From an uncultured Bacilli bacterium (lineage in GTDB: Bacteria; Bacillota_I; Bacilli_A; RF39; UBA660), in the NCBI GenBank assembly GCA_944332505.1, contig CALVKC010000026.1:1-12212 (forward strand): a stretch of DNA of 12,212 bases, in the 5' to 3' direction. Below are positions 1-6,750 of the stretch, in pieces. The notes under the pieces are model-generated. The model did not search any database. It had not been told where the DNA came from and saw only the letters and a list, made by a program, of their open reading frames with translations. The translations under genes were made by a program, and so were the position numbers. Numbering within the stretch: the stretch's first letter is position 1; each line of letters starts with the position of its first letter.

Positions 1-24
1 GCAAATAATATCCACTATATTCAT
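1..24 (-). CDS. 5' end of a divergent gene, possibly cvpA-like (partial)
   Basis: Only the first eight codons are inside the window, reading MNIVDIIC before the left edge. The ATG is preceded by an AAGGATGTG Shine-Dalgarno-like stretch (about 31-39) and by a plausible promoter at 51-79, so a real start is likely. Known context: in Bacilli rnhC is commonly divergent from a zapA-cvpA-polX-mutS2 group, and CvpA-family membrane proteins often begin with a short Asp-Ile-Ile-type leader into the first helix. The cvpA identity is therefore a guess from neighbourhood and eight residues; that a gene starts here is better supported. Confidence 0.5.
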
Positions 25-50
25 AATCAACACATCCTTATATTAATTAT

Positions 51-79
51 ATTATAATTATGCTGAAAAATAAAGTAAA
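51..79 (-). promoter_or_regulatory. Sigma-A-type promoter for the left-edge divergent gene
   Basis: On the minus strand a perfect TATAAT (51-56) lies 17 bases from TTTACT (74-79), which matches 4 of 6 consensus -35 bases. The downstream ATG is at 24. It interleaves with the rnhC promoter on the other strand, so the two divergent genes may compete for polymerase. In such AT-rich DNA chance matches are common; the spacing is the main support. Confidence 0.45.
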
Positions 80-91
80 ATATGTTAAAAT
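63..91 (+). promoter_or_regulatory. Promoter of rnhC (extended -10)
   Basis: CTGAAA (63-68) is followed after exactly 17 bases by TAAAAT (86-91), with the TGT of an extended -10 immediately before it (83-85). A transcript starting near 98 would have a short leader holding the GGTGAT ribosome site at 102-107. It overlaps the divergent minus-strand promoter. Confidence 0.55.
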
Positions 92-112
92 ATTTTTATG
101 TGGTGATTATTT

Positions 113-1054
113 ATGACAATTGTATTTAAAGTTAGTGATAATGTTAAAGAAAAAATGATTAAATATTATAATGATTTAAAAAGAGAAAAAACACCACCTT
201 ATGCCATTTTTCAGGCTCAAGAAGCTGATACAATTATTACTTTGTATGAAAGTGGTAAAGTAATGTTTCAAGGTGTTTGTGCTGATATTGATGCAAATAT
301 TTGGATTGATTTAGAAAAAAAATTAAATAATCGAATTATTGATATTAAAAATGGTAAAGAAAAAAAGGAAAATGATAAACAAGTAGAAACTATAAGTCGC
401 GCATTTGATAAATATAATACCATAGGTTCAGATGAAGTTGGAACGGGTGATTATTTTGGACCAATTGTTGTTGCGGCAACCTTTGTAGCAAAAGAAAATA
501 TTGAGTTTTTGAATAATTTGAAAGTTACTGATTCAAAAGCATTAAGTGATGATTATATTATTAAAATTGCTCCACAGATTATGGAAAAAATACCTTATAA
601 TGCTTTCATTTTAAATAATGAAAGTTATAATAAATTTTATAATGAAGATCTAAATATGAATAAAATTAAAGCAATTTTACATAATAAAGTTTTATATAAT
701 ATGGTTAGTAAAAATTATAATTATGATAAGATTGTTGTTGATGAGTTTGCTCCTTCATATAAATATTATAGTTATTTAAATGATGTTTCTTATAAAGTAA
801 CAAATATTACTTTTGTTCAAAAAGCAGAATCAAAATGTTTATCTGTTGCTTGTGCTTCTATTATATGCCGTTATATTTTTTTAAAAAGCATGAATGAAAT
901 GAGTAAAGAATTAGGTAGTGATATTCCTAAAGGTGCAGGAATTACAGTTGATGAATTTGCTAAAAACTTGGTTAAAGAAAAAGGATTTGATATTTTAAAT
1001 AAATATGTAAAGTTGAATTTTAAAAATACCCAAAAAATTAAGGAATTTGAATGA
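113..1054 (+). CDS. rnhC: Ribonuclease HIII
   Basis: Cytoplasmic endonuclease that cuts the RNA strand of RNA-DNA hybrids, removing R-loops and primer remnants. The 313-residue length is usual for the family. Residues 1 to about 90 form the lysine-rich N-terminal TBP-like substrate-binding region that separates HIII from HII. The catalytic domain starts at the GSDEVGTGDYFGP motif (105-117), giving D107 and E108 of the metal site; D210 in VVDEFAP and the KAESKCLSVACASI segment (237-250) supply the remaining conserved positions. The ATG is preceded at good spacing by GGTGAT (102-107). It ends in TGA inside a hairpin terminator shared with holA, which is good evidence that TGA is a stop here. 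Divergent from a cvpA-like start, as in other Bacilli. Confidence 0.96.
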   Translation: MTIVFKVSDNVKEKMIKYYNDLKREKTPPYAIFQAQEADTIITLYESGKVMFQGVCADIDANIWIDLEKKLNNRIIDIKNGKEKKENDKQVETISRAFDKYNTIGSDEVGTGDYFGPIVVAATFVAKENIEFLNNLKVTDSKALSDDYIIKIAPQIMEKIPYNAFILNNESYNKFYNEDLNMNKIKAILHNKVLYNMVSKNYNYDKIVVDEFAPSYKYYSYLNDVSYKVTNITFVQKAESKCLSVACASIICRYIFLKSMNEMSKELGSDIPKGAGITVDEFAKNLVKEKGFDILNKYVKLNFKNTQKIKEFE

Positions 1055-1063
1055 TTCCTTTTT
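1040..1063. terminator. Bidirectional terminator between rnhC and holA
   Basis: AAGGAAT (1040-1046) and ATTCCTT (1054-1060) form a perfect 7-bp stem around a 7-base loop. On the plus strand it runs into T's (1059-1063); on the minus strand it runs into AATTTTTT. It covers the rnhC stop codon (1052-1054) and touches the holA stop codon (1062-1064), so one palindrome ends both convergent transcripts. Confidence 0.7.
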
Positions 1064-1997
1064 ATATACAAGATTCTAATAAAAAACTTATTAATGCTGT
1101 ATCTTTATCCCATATTCCCTTTTTTATAGATGTATCTATTTTTGATAAGTCTACTAAATTCTTTTCAATTTCTTCAAATGAATATTTTAATGTATTGTTG
1201 TATATCTTATTAATTTGCCAATCTTGTAGTTTTAATTTACTACATATTTCATTTAAATTGCATTTTTCTTGATATAATTTTTTTACATAATACATCAAAC
1301 GATATTCTCTTGCTAATAAATTTATAAGTGCTATTGGTTCAACTTTATAAATTTTTAAGTCATTGTATAGGTTATATGCTTGTTTTAAATTTTTTTCTAT
1401 TACTGCATTTACAAAATGAAAATTATTATTATCTAGAGCATTACTTAATGTTTTAATTAAATCATTATATTTTATAGTTGTTTTTTTATTATAATATAAC
1501 ATTATTTTATCTAATTCATTAAATATTATATCTAAATTATCATAACTATTATTTATTAAATAATTTAAACATTTATATTCAATATCAAATCCTTTACTTT
1601 TAACATATTTATTTATTGCATTTTCATAATCTTTATAACTAAATTTATTTATATTAATGATATTGTGATTAGTTTTAATTTCTTTAGTTGTTTTTTTTCT
1701 TAAATCAATTGGATATTCTGTTGTAAATATTAAGATAGTGTTACTTATTGGATTAACTAAATAATTATATAATAATTCACTATCTTCTTCATTTAATTTA
1801 TCTGGTCCAAAAAAATCAGCATTACTTATAACTATATATTTATTTTCTCCGGTTAATGAGAAATAGTTTGCTTCTTCAATAATTTCTTTAACGCTTATCT
1901 TTGCCATATTAAAGAATATATAATTCTTATCTTTAATTATATTATTAATTTCATTTTCTATTAAATGATATGATGGTATACTTATTAAATAAATCAT
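1062..1997 (-). CDS. holA: DNA polymerase III, delta subunit
   Basis: Clamp-loader subunit that opens the beta sliding clamp during replication; cytoplasmic, partner of the tau/gamma and delta-prime subunits. The 311 residues show the typical layout: an AAA+-like first domain without a functional Walker A (about 1-140, with the KYIVISNADFF segment near 53), a short helical second domain (about 140-205) and the helical collar (about 206-311), ending in the characteristic KIDTSIKKGIWDKDTALISF region. Sequence conservation in this family is low, so the call rests on overall pattern, length and context. The ATG is preceded by TGTGAT, a weak ribosome site of the GGTGAT type. It converges on rnhC. 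In many Bacilli holA follows comEC directly; here about 2.7 kb of other material lies between. Confidence 0.88.
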   Translation of the reverse strand: MIYLISIPSYHLIENEINNIIKDKNYIFFNMAKISVKEIIEEANYFSLTGENKYIVISNADFFGPDKLNEEDSELLYNYLVNPISNTILIFTTEYPIDLRKKTTKEIKTNHNIININKFSYKDYENAINKYVKSKGFDIEYKCLNYLINNSYDNLDIIFNELDKIMLYYNKKTTIKYNDLIKTLSNALDNNNFHFVNAVIEKNLKQAYNLYNDLKIYKVEPIALINLLAREYRLMYYVKKLYQEKCNLNEICSKLKLQDWQINKIYNNTLKYSFEEIEKNLVDLSKIDTSIKKGIWDKDTALISFLLESCI

Positions 1998-2027
1998 TTT
2001 AAATCACAATAATATTTTATCATAAAT

Positions 2028-2053
2028 AAAAAAAAGAAGAAACCAATTTCTTC
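2028..2053 (-). terminator. Rho-independent terminator after the 220-residue gene
   Basis: Read on the minus strand, GAAGAAA pairs perfectly with TTTCTTC (2036-2042 with 2047-2053) across a 4-base TTGG loop, followed directly by eight T's (2028-2035). It lies between the stop codon at 2115 and the holA start at 1997, so holA needs its own promoter or depends on read-through. Confidence 0.85.
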
Positions 2054-2114
2054 AATTTATATAACATTATATAATGTATTATATATTATGCAATAATTTT
2101 CTTTTTGCTATTAT

Positions 2115-2777
2115 TTACCCTATTATTTCAGGATTTTTCCTTTCTAATTTAGGTTGTTCTAATGTGCTTTCAAAATATTTTTCAAATAAACCAGAATTTT
2201 GTTCTTTTAAAATATTTTTTAAATCTTCTAAATTTAATGTTTTTAAAAATGCTATTAATTCTTCAACAGTTGCACTATTTATAAATAAATTTACTAATCT
2301 TCTAGAATCATCAACCCTTGGTTCTTCACTATATCTATTCTTTAGTAACTTTAAATAATAATTTTTTATTCCAGGACAATTAATAAATTCTAATGAAACT
2401 TCTATATCACCAACTGCTAAGCCTTTAATGGTATCATTACTCCAGTTGATTGGAAAACAAATACTTATTGTATTATCACTATCATTTATATGAATAATTC
2501 TACCATCATTTACTAGATAATCTATTAATTCATATATGTTTGTAATATCTAATACTTCATCAATGTAAGATAATTCAACTCCCGTTTGATAAGTATCTGT
2601 GCCATACATAATAGTTATGCATGTTTTATCATGATAAAATCTAAATAAAAACGAAATTTTTGGCTTGCTTTCACAATTACCAATATAACTTATTCTATTA
2701 ACTATAGGACAATACTTTAATAAGTTTTCTATTAACCATTTTACAATTTCTTCATTTACAATTCTTTCTCTTTTCAT
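2115..2777 (-). CDS. Conserved-looking hypothetical protein, 220 residues
   Basis: I do not recognise this family. The start chosen is the ATG at 2777, giving MKRERIVNEE, because AGGTGG (2783-2788) sits at correct spacing before it; a longer reading from a GTG at 2786 would place the start inside that ribosome site. The protein has no signal peptide or membrane helix. An N-terminal helical segment (about 5-22) precedes a mixed alpha/beta region (about 28-145) with four cysteines (23, 35, 53, 107) that are not in an obvious metal-binding arrangement. A helical, acidic C-terminal part (about 155-205) is followed by a Pro/Lys/Glu tail. It is a single-gene transcription unit with its own promoter and terminator, between holA and the decayed comEC end, so it may have arrived with, or lain beside, the rearrangement. 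Function unknown. Confidence 0.8.
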   Translation of the reverse strand: MKRERIVNEEIVKWLIENLLKYCPIVNRISYIGNCESKPKISFLFRFYHDKTCITIMYGTDTYQTGVELSYIDEVLDITNIYELIDYLVNDGRIIHINDSDNTISICFPINWSNDTIKGLAVGDIEVSLEFINCPGIKNYYLKLLKNRYSEEPRVDDSRRLVNLFINSATVEELIAFLKTLNLEDLKNILKEQNSGLFEKYFESTLEQPKLERKNPEIIG

Positions 2778-2794
2778 TAAAACCACCTGGAAAT

Positions 2795-2822
2795 ATTATA
2801 ACATATAAATACTAGTTGTCTA
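2795..2822 (-). promoter_or_regulatory. Promoter of the 220-residue gene
   Basis: On the minus strand TAGACA (2817-2822, 5 of 6 matches to TTGACA) is separated by 16 bases from a perfect TATAAT (2795-2800). The transcript would begin just upstream of the AGGTGG ribosome site. The -35 element covers the stop codon of the comEC remnant, so the promoter partly uses the end of the decayed gene. Confidence 0.65.
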
Positions 2823-3424
2823 TGGGTTATATGTTTTAATCTTTATTTTATTGTTTTTAATCTTCAACTTTATACTACCACAATTATCAGTTCTATATAT
2901 AGTTGTATTTTTTAAAACTTCTAGTACTTCTTTATTAGGGTGGTTATATCTATTATTTTTACCAACGGATATAATTGAGTATTTAGGATTAATATAATTT
3001 ATAAATTCAACACTAGTACTTGTATTACTACCATGGTGACCTACTTTTAAAAAATCTATATTTTTTATATTGTAATTTTCTATAATTCTTTTTTCAACTT
3101 CAACTCCAGCATCTCCCATAAAAAGAAATTTATAGTTATTTATTAGAGTATATATTACTATTGAATTATCATTTTCATTACTATAAATGTTTCTATTTAC
3201 AAAATATAATGCATTATTATTTATATTTATTTTTTCTAAGTTTTGATAATAATTAATTATTTTTTCTTTAATTAAATCAATAATTTTTAATTCATTATCA
3301 TTAAACTTTCCATTATTAAAAATAATATTATTTACTTTAATATTATCTATTATATTTATTGCTTCCCCTAAATGATCATAATCACCATGTGATAATTGTC
3401 AATTAGTAAGTCGAATTTTATGCT
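2820..3424 (-). pseudogene. comEC: Decayed second copy of the comEC 3' end
   Basis: The minus strand encodes a copy of the C-terminal metallo-beta-lactamase-like domain of ComEC, from the SHGDYDH metal motif (near 3390) to the stop at 2820. The last 99 residues align without gaps to the last 99 of the intact ComEC, about 64 of them identical by hand count, including MGDAGV, LKVGHHGS and PKYSIISVGKNNRY. No ATG exists before the MGDAGV methionine inside the fold. Reading upstream in frame meets TGA at 3399-3401 and TAA at 3429-3431. Just before the TGA another frame reads SIKFDLLI, the expected ComEC residues, and becomes continuous with LSHGDYDH if the five bases GACAA are removed. The membrane channel and the first part of the domain are absent. 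Known: this domain does not act alone in DNA uptake. Inferred: a displaced allele end. A short protein from 3119 could still be made but would lack half the fold. Confidence 0.85.
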
Positions 3425-3432
3425 TTATTTAT

Positions 3433-3466
3433 AAAGAAAAAGAACTATCAGATCGATAATTCTTTT
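3433..3466 (-). terminator. Terminator after the small membrane protein
   Basis: On the minus strand a 12-bp stem (3438-3449 with 3455-3466) closes a 5-base loop. Its only irregularity is a G-U pair, which is a pair only on this strand. It is followed by TTTTTCTTTA. It ends the 83-residue gene and lies directly beside the point where comEC homology of the remnant stops (about 3424), so it marks the inner edge of the inserted block. Confidence 0.8.
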
Positions 3467-3471
3467 CTATA

Positions 3472-3723
3472 TTATTTCTTTTTTGATTTTCTTTTTGATT
3501 TTTTAAATTCTATTTTTATATTCCCTTCTGATAAAATGCTTCCAATCATAGTGCCTAGTAATAAACCTCCAATAGAACCATAACCTATAAACATCATATC
3601 ATTATAATTAAATGAAAGTATACAACCAACTAAAGTTCCTACCATAACACCAATTGGTAACCATGTACCAAGTGCTTTATCTTCTTTTGATTCTCCAACG
3701 CTCTTGTTTTTTTTCTTACTCAT
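3472..3723 (-). CDS. Small glycine-rich two-helix membrane protein
   Basis: 83 residues. A Lys-rich N-terminus (1-17) is followed by two membrane helices (about 18-38 and 42-64) separated by a short loop, and by a strongly basic tail (about 69-83). Both helices carry small-residue spacing of the glycine-zipper kind (GVMVGTLVG and GSIGGLLLG), which favours tight helix packing or oligomerisation. By the positive-inside rule both ends would be cytoplasmic. AGGAGG at 3732-3737 precedes the ATG by 8 bases, and its own hairpin terminator follows. No named family recognised. It sits with dinD in the segment between the intact comEC and the comEC remnant, so it may be part of a small accessory cassette. 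Role unknown; candidates such as a membrane-stress protein or an immunity/toxin partner are guesses. Confidence 0.78.
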   Translation of the reverse strand: MSKKKNKSVGESKEDKALGTWLPIGVMVGTLVGCILSFNYNDMMFIGYGSIGGLLLGTMIGSILSEGNIKIEFKKSKRKSKKK

Positions 3724-3746
3724 AACTACGGCCTCCTATTATTTAT

Positions 3747-3755
3747 ATAATAACA
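3747..3755 (-). promoter_or_regulatory. Possible extended -10 promoter for the small membrane protein
   Basis: Minus-strand TGT-TATTAT (3747-3755) is an extended -10 placed so that the transcript would start near 3740, just before AGGAGG. No good -35 is visible at 16-18 bases. The gene might instead be read through from comEC-dinD, since I see no convincing terminator after dinD. Confidence 0.35.
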
Positions 3756-3835
3756 TAGAAATTTATAAAACGTATTACCAAATTTATTTTATCTAATAAT
3801 TATCTAATCATCAAAACAATATTCTATGATATTTT

Positions 3836-4651
3836 CTATCTTATTTGTAGATTTTTTTCTAATTCCTTTAAACTCTTATCAGGTGTTGGAAGACATTCAG
3901 GCATAGTTCCTCCAAGTTTCTTAATTGTATTTCTAATTTCCTTCCCAACTTCATAATGAGTTTTGTTTGCCTCATTTTCTAACTTAATGTTTTCATTCTT
4001 CAATTTTTGTTCAGTTTGCGAAATTCTAAATAAATTAGCAATTAGTTCATCACTTCCCATATTATCTAAAATGTCTTCTCTATATCTAAGTTTCTTTCTT
4101 TTGGATATATCATCAGCAGTTTCTCCATTATATAAACCTTTATATCCCGAATTGTGAAATTTATCAAAATTCTTAACGCCTGCATTTTTAGCAGTAATAT
4201 TCAAAGAATAATTTCCTTTCCTAGTTAAATTTCTTTGATAAAACCTTTTTTCTTCTTCTGTAAGTTCATTATATTCTTTTTCGCTTAACTCTTGTTTTCT
4301 AGTTTGAATTGCAAAGTAAGTTTGTCCTAGAGCAATTATTTCTTTTTTGGGATTACCATTCATCACAATCAAATAACATGCATATCTTGACAATTTGTAA
4401 TCTACAACATTTCTTGTTGCACCTTTTGCTAGTTTTATCATTTTGCGTTGTACCGCAAAATGATCATTTATATTGTATTTACTTTCTTGACACGCAACTT
4501 TAGCTCTTTCAATCAAATCATTTATGCTTCGCCATTGGTGATATCCTAGAATATTTTGTAATTCTCTTGCATACCAATATTCATTACCAAATTTATCGAT
4601 ATGTTTTATATCTTCAAACATTTTCTCATTATATTCTTTTATCTCATTCAT
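3836..4651 (-). CDS. dinD: DNA-damage-inducible protein D family
   Basis: 271 residues, the normal length of DinD (E. coli, about 274). Family signatures are visible in order: YWYARELQNILGY (25-37, BRO-N-like start), LSRYACYLIVMNGNP (87-101), GQTYFAIQTRKQEL (109-122), GYKGLYNG (169-176), MGSDELIANLFR (198-209) and GGTMPECLPTP (247-257). Known: E. coli dinD is LexA-regulated and its product inhibits RecA-filament reactions in vitro. The start is the ATG at 4651, with AGAAAGGAG before it; a longer reading into comEC lacks this support. It begins 14 bases after the comEC stop, and its ribosome site overlaps that stop, so co-transcription with comEA-comEC is likely. I see no Gram-positive LexA box (GAACNNNNGTTC) nearby. 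It reads as a patchily distributed accessory gene between comEC and the comEC remnant. A RecA-related role during transformation is an inference. Confidence 0.93.
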   Translation of the reverse strand: MNEIKEYNEKMFEDIKHIDKFGNEYWYARELQNILGYHQWRSINDLIERAKVACQESKYNINDHFAVQRKMIKLAKGATRNVVDYKLSRYACYLIVMNGNPKKEIIALGQTYFAIQTRKQELSEKEYNELTEEEKRFYQRNLTRKGNYSLNITAKNAGVKNFDKFHNSGYKGLYNGETADDISKRKKLRYREDILDNMGSDELIANLFRISQTEQKLKNENIKLENEANKTHYEVGKEIRNTIKKLGGTMPECLPTPDKSLKELEKNLQIR

Positions 4652-4665
4652 TTTAATTCTCCTTT

Positions 4666-6750
4666 CTATGGTGCACATGTTTTTATTTTTAATTTATCCT
4701 TATTAATCTTGAACATAATACTTCCATCTTGATCTGTTCTATATATTTTTGAATCTTCTAAATTATCTAACACATTTTCATTCGGATGTCCATATCTATT
4801 GTTTTTGCCAACACTTATAATTGAGTATTTAGGATTAACCTCATTAATAAAATTCTTACTACTACTTGTCTTACTTCCGTGATGTCCAACTTTTAAAACG
4901 TCTATATCTTGCAAATTATATTTATCAATTAAATCTTCTTCGACATCTACGCCAGCGTCTCCCATAAATAGAAATTTATGATTATTTAGCTCTGTATAAA
5001 TAACAGATGAATTATCATTTTCATTACCATAATCTTTATTATTTAAAAAATATAATTTATTATCATCAATATTCAATTCTTTAATATATAAATAATATGA
5101 TATTTTCTTTTTATCTAAAACTTTAATCAACTCATTTTCTAAATCATTATATGGCCCACAATTAAATATTACTTTCTCTACTTTAAAGTTTTCTACTAGA
5201 TTAATTGCCTCACCCATATGATCATAATCTCCATGAGTAAGTATTAAATAATCTAATTTTCTTATACCAATGCTTTTTAAAAATTTAATCGTATTATCAC
5301 TAATATTATAATCTTTACTACTTTTTTGCCACTCTTCTTTTTGATATGTAATTTTTCCACCAGTATCTATTAGTATTGCTTTATTCTTTGGAAATACAAG
5401 TAATATACTATCTCCCTGCCCTACATCTAAATAATATACATAATTATTAGTATTAAAATATGGTTTTATTATAAAAAATATAATTATTAATATATTTATA
5501 AGTATTAATTTTTTATTGCGTTTCATCAATAATAAAATAATATACATAATTATTATTAATATAATTGGTATTTTAGGTATAGTTATAAATATACTTATTT
5601 TATTAAAAAATATATTTAAAAAATTAGTTATTTTTAAAAATATATTTAATATTGGATTTATAAATGGAAAAATAAAAGAAAGTATTGCTAAGGGAAAAAC
5701 TAAGTAAGAAATTAATGGGACAAAGATTAAATTTATAATTATTGATAATAAATTTATTTCATAGTTTATATAACAGTTGATCGGAAGACTAAATAAAAAT
5801 GCAATTGTGCTTACTTTTAATAATGCTATAAACTTATTTCCTTTTAATAAATCTTTATAGTAAAGTATTCCAAGACATACACTAAAAGAGTATAGAAAAC
5901 CTAAATCATATATTGCAAAGGGATTAATTATAGTTATAATACATGCTGTAATTAATAGTATTTGTATACTGGAATATTTTAAATTAAATTTTTTATTAAT
6001 ACTATTTAATATGTAAAAATATACCGCTCTACTTACAGATATTGTATTATTGGTTAAATATGCAAAAAATAATAAAATTAAACTTATAATTATAATACTT
6101 TTTAAATCATTATTTTTTCTAAATAAAAAGTTTAATGCTAGTAATATAACAGCAATGTGAGTACCAGATATCGCAAGTAAATGAGATGTGCCATTACTTT
6201 GATATAAATTATATTCATCACTACTAATTAGAGCTTTATCCCCTAAAACTAAAAGTAATATATAATCACTATTTTCTAAATTATATGCTCTTTTTATTAA
6301 ATAATCTTTTACTTTTTCTAAAATATTGTTATTGCCATATATTGTGATCATATCAGCATTAAATATATAGTATATTTTATTGTTATATAAATACTTTTTG
6401 TAATTAAATGTATTCGGTATGGTATTATTCTTAGGTTTTGAAAAGCTTCCTTTTAAATATACGTTCTTACCAATTGTTATATCTTCTTTTAACTTTTCTA
6501 ATTCTTGCTCACTATTTATATAATAATTTATTATTACTTCTTCTTTAGCTAAAATATTGATACTTAATTTATCACCATTAATTTTATAACTTAATATTTT
6601 ACCACTTATATTATTTTCATTACCATTATAAACTGATTTATAATTTATTATAATTGTAGATACTATTATATAAATTATGGTTATTATAGCTAATATTATT
6701 AATAGTTTATTACACTGTAATATAATCTTTAATCTTTTCAAATGTTGCAT
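4666..6750 (-). CDS. comEC: Competence DNA-uptake channel ComEC
   Basis: Polytopic membrane protein that carries one DNA strand across the membrane in natural transformation. About 694 residues, full length. After an N-terminal membrane anchor (about 15-37) comes the extracellular OB-like region (about 45-150). The Competence domain begins with LVLGDKALIS and HLLAISGTHIAVI (about 167-202), followed by a run of helices to about 430. The C-terminal metallo-beta-lactamase-like domain starts at YYLDVGQGDS (about 439-448) and has LTHGDYDHMGEA (near 505), MGDAG (near 596) and VGHHGS (near 621). The metal-type histidines and aspartates are kept, as in members proposed to degrade the non-entering strand. 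It overlaps the 3' end of comEA by about 40 bases. The start is uncertain: the ATG at 6750 lies directly after GGAG, while a TTG at 6741 has that GGAG at normal spacing. A partial second copy of its 3' end lies at 2820-3424. Confidence 0.96.
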   Translation of the reverse strand: MQHLKRLKIILQCNKLLIILAIITIIYIIVSTIIINYKSVYNGNENNISGKILSYKINGDKLSINILAKEEVIINYYINSEQELEKLKEDITIGKNVYLKGSFSKPKNNTIPNTFNYKKYLYNNKIYYIFNADMITIYGNNNILEKVKDYLIKRAYNLENSDYILLLVLGDKALISSDEYNLYQSNGTSHLLAISGTHIAVILLALNFLFRKNNDLKSIIIISLILLFFAYLTNNTISVSRAVYFYILNSINKKFNLKYSSIQILLITACIITIINPFAIYDLGFLYSFSVCLGILYYKDLLKGNKFIALLKVSTIAFLFSLPINCYINYEINLLSIIINLIFVPLISYLVFPLAILSFIFPFINPILNIFLKITNFLNIFFNKISIFITIPKIPIILIIIMYIILLLMKRNKKLILINILIIIFFIIKPYFNTNNYVYYLDVGQGDSILLVFPKNKAILIDTGGKITYQKEEWQKSSKDYNISDNTIKFLKSIGIRKLDYLILTHGDYDHMGEAINLVENFKVEKVIFNCGPYNDLENELIKVLDKKKISYYLYIKELNIDDNKLYFLNNKDYGNENDNSSVIYTELNNHKFLFMGDAGVDVEEDLIDKYNLQDIDVLKVGHHGSKTSSSKNFINEVNPKYSIISVGKNNRYGHPNENVLDNLEDSKIYRTDQDGSIMFKINKDKLKIKTCAP

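Noticed and set aside
2064..2077. ACATTATATAATGT, a perfect 14-base palindrome between the 220-residue gene and its terminator
   Set aside because: Entirely A/T-rich and expected by chance in this composition; no linked promoter or repeat of it was noticed elsewhere.
2820..3119. Independent 99-residue metallo-hydrolase gene
   Set aside because: It begins in the middle of the metallo-beta-lactamase fold, ComEC homology continues upstream without a start, and I see no ribosome site before the MGDAGV methionine.
3399..3401. TGA in the comEC remnant read as Trp (Mycoplasma code), which would lengthen the frame
   Set aside because: TGA ends rnhC inside its terminator and ends the first pilin-like gene, and TGG is used for Trp. 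A TAA at 3429-3431 blocks the frame anyway, and the better ComEC match just upstream is in another frame.
4651..4800. LexA/DinR box (GAACNNNNGTTC) controlling dinD
   Set aside because: No match near the dinD start or in the adjoining comEC end; TGAACATAAT lacks the second half-site.
5516..5707. Plus-strand 63-codon hydrophobic frame within comEC
   Set aside because: It is the antisense of Ile/Leu-rich membrane helices of comEC; no promoter or distinct composition supports it.
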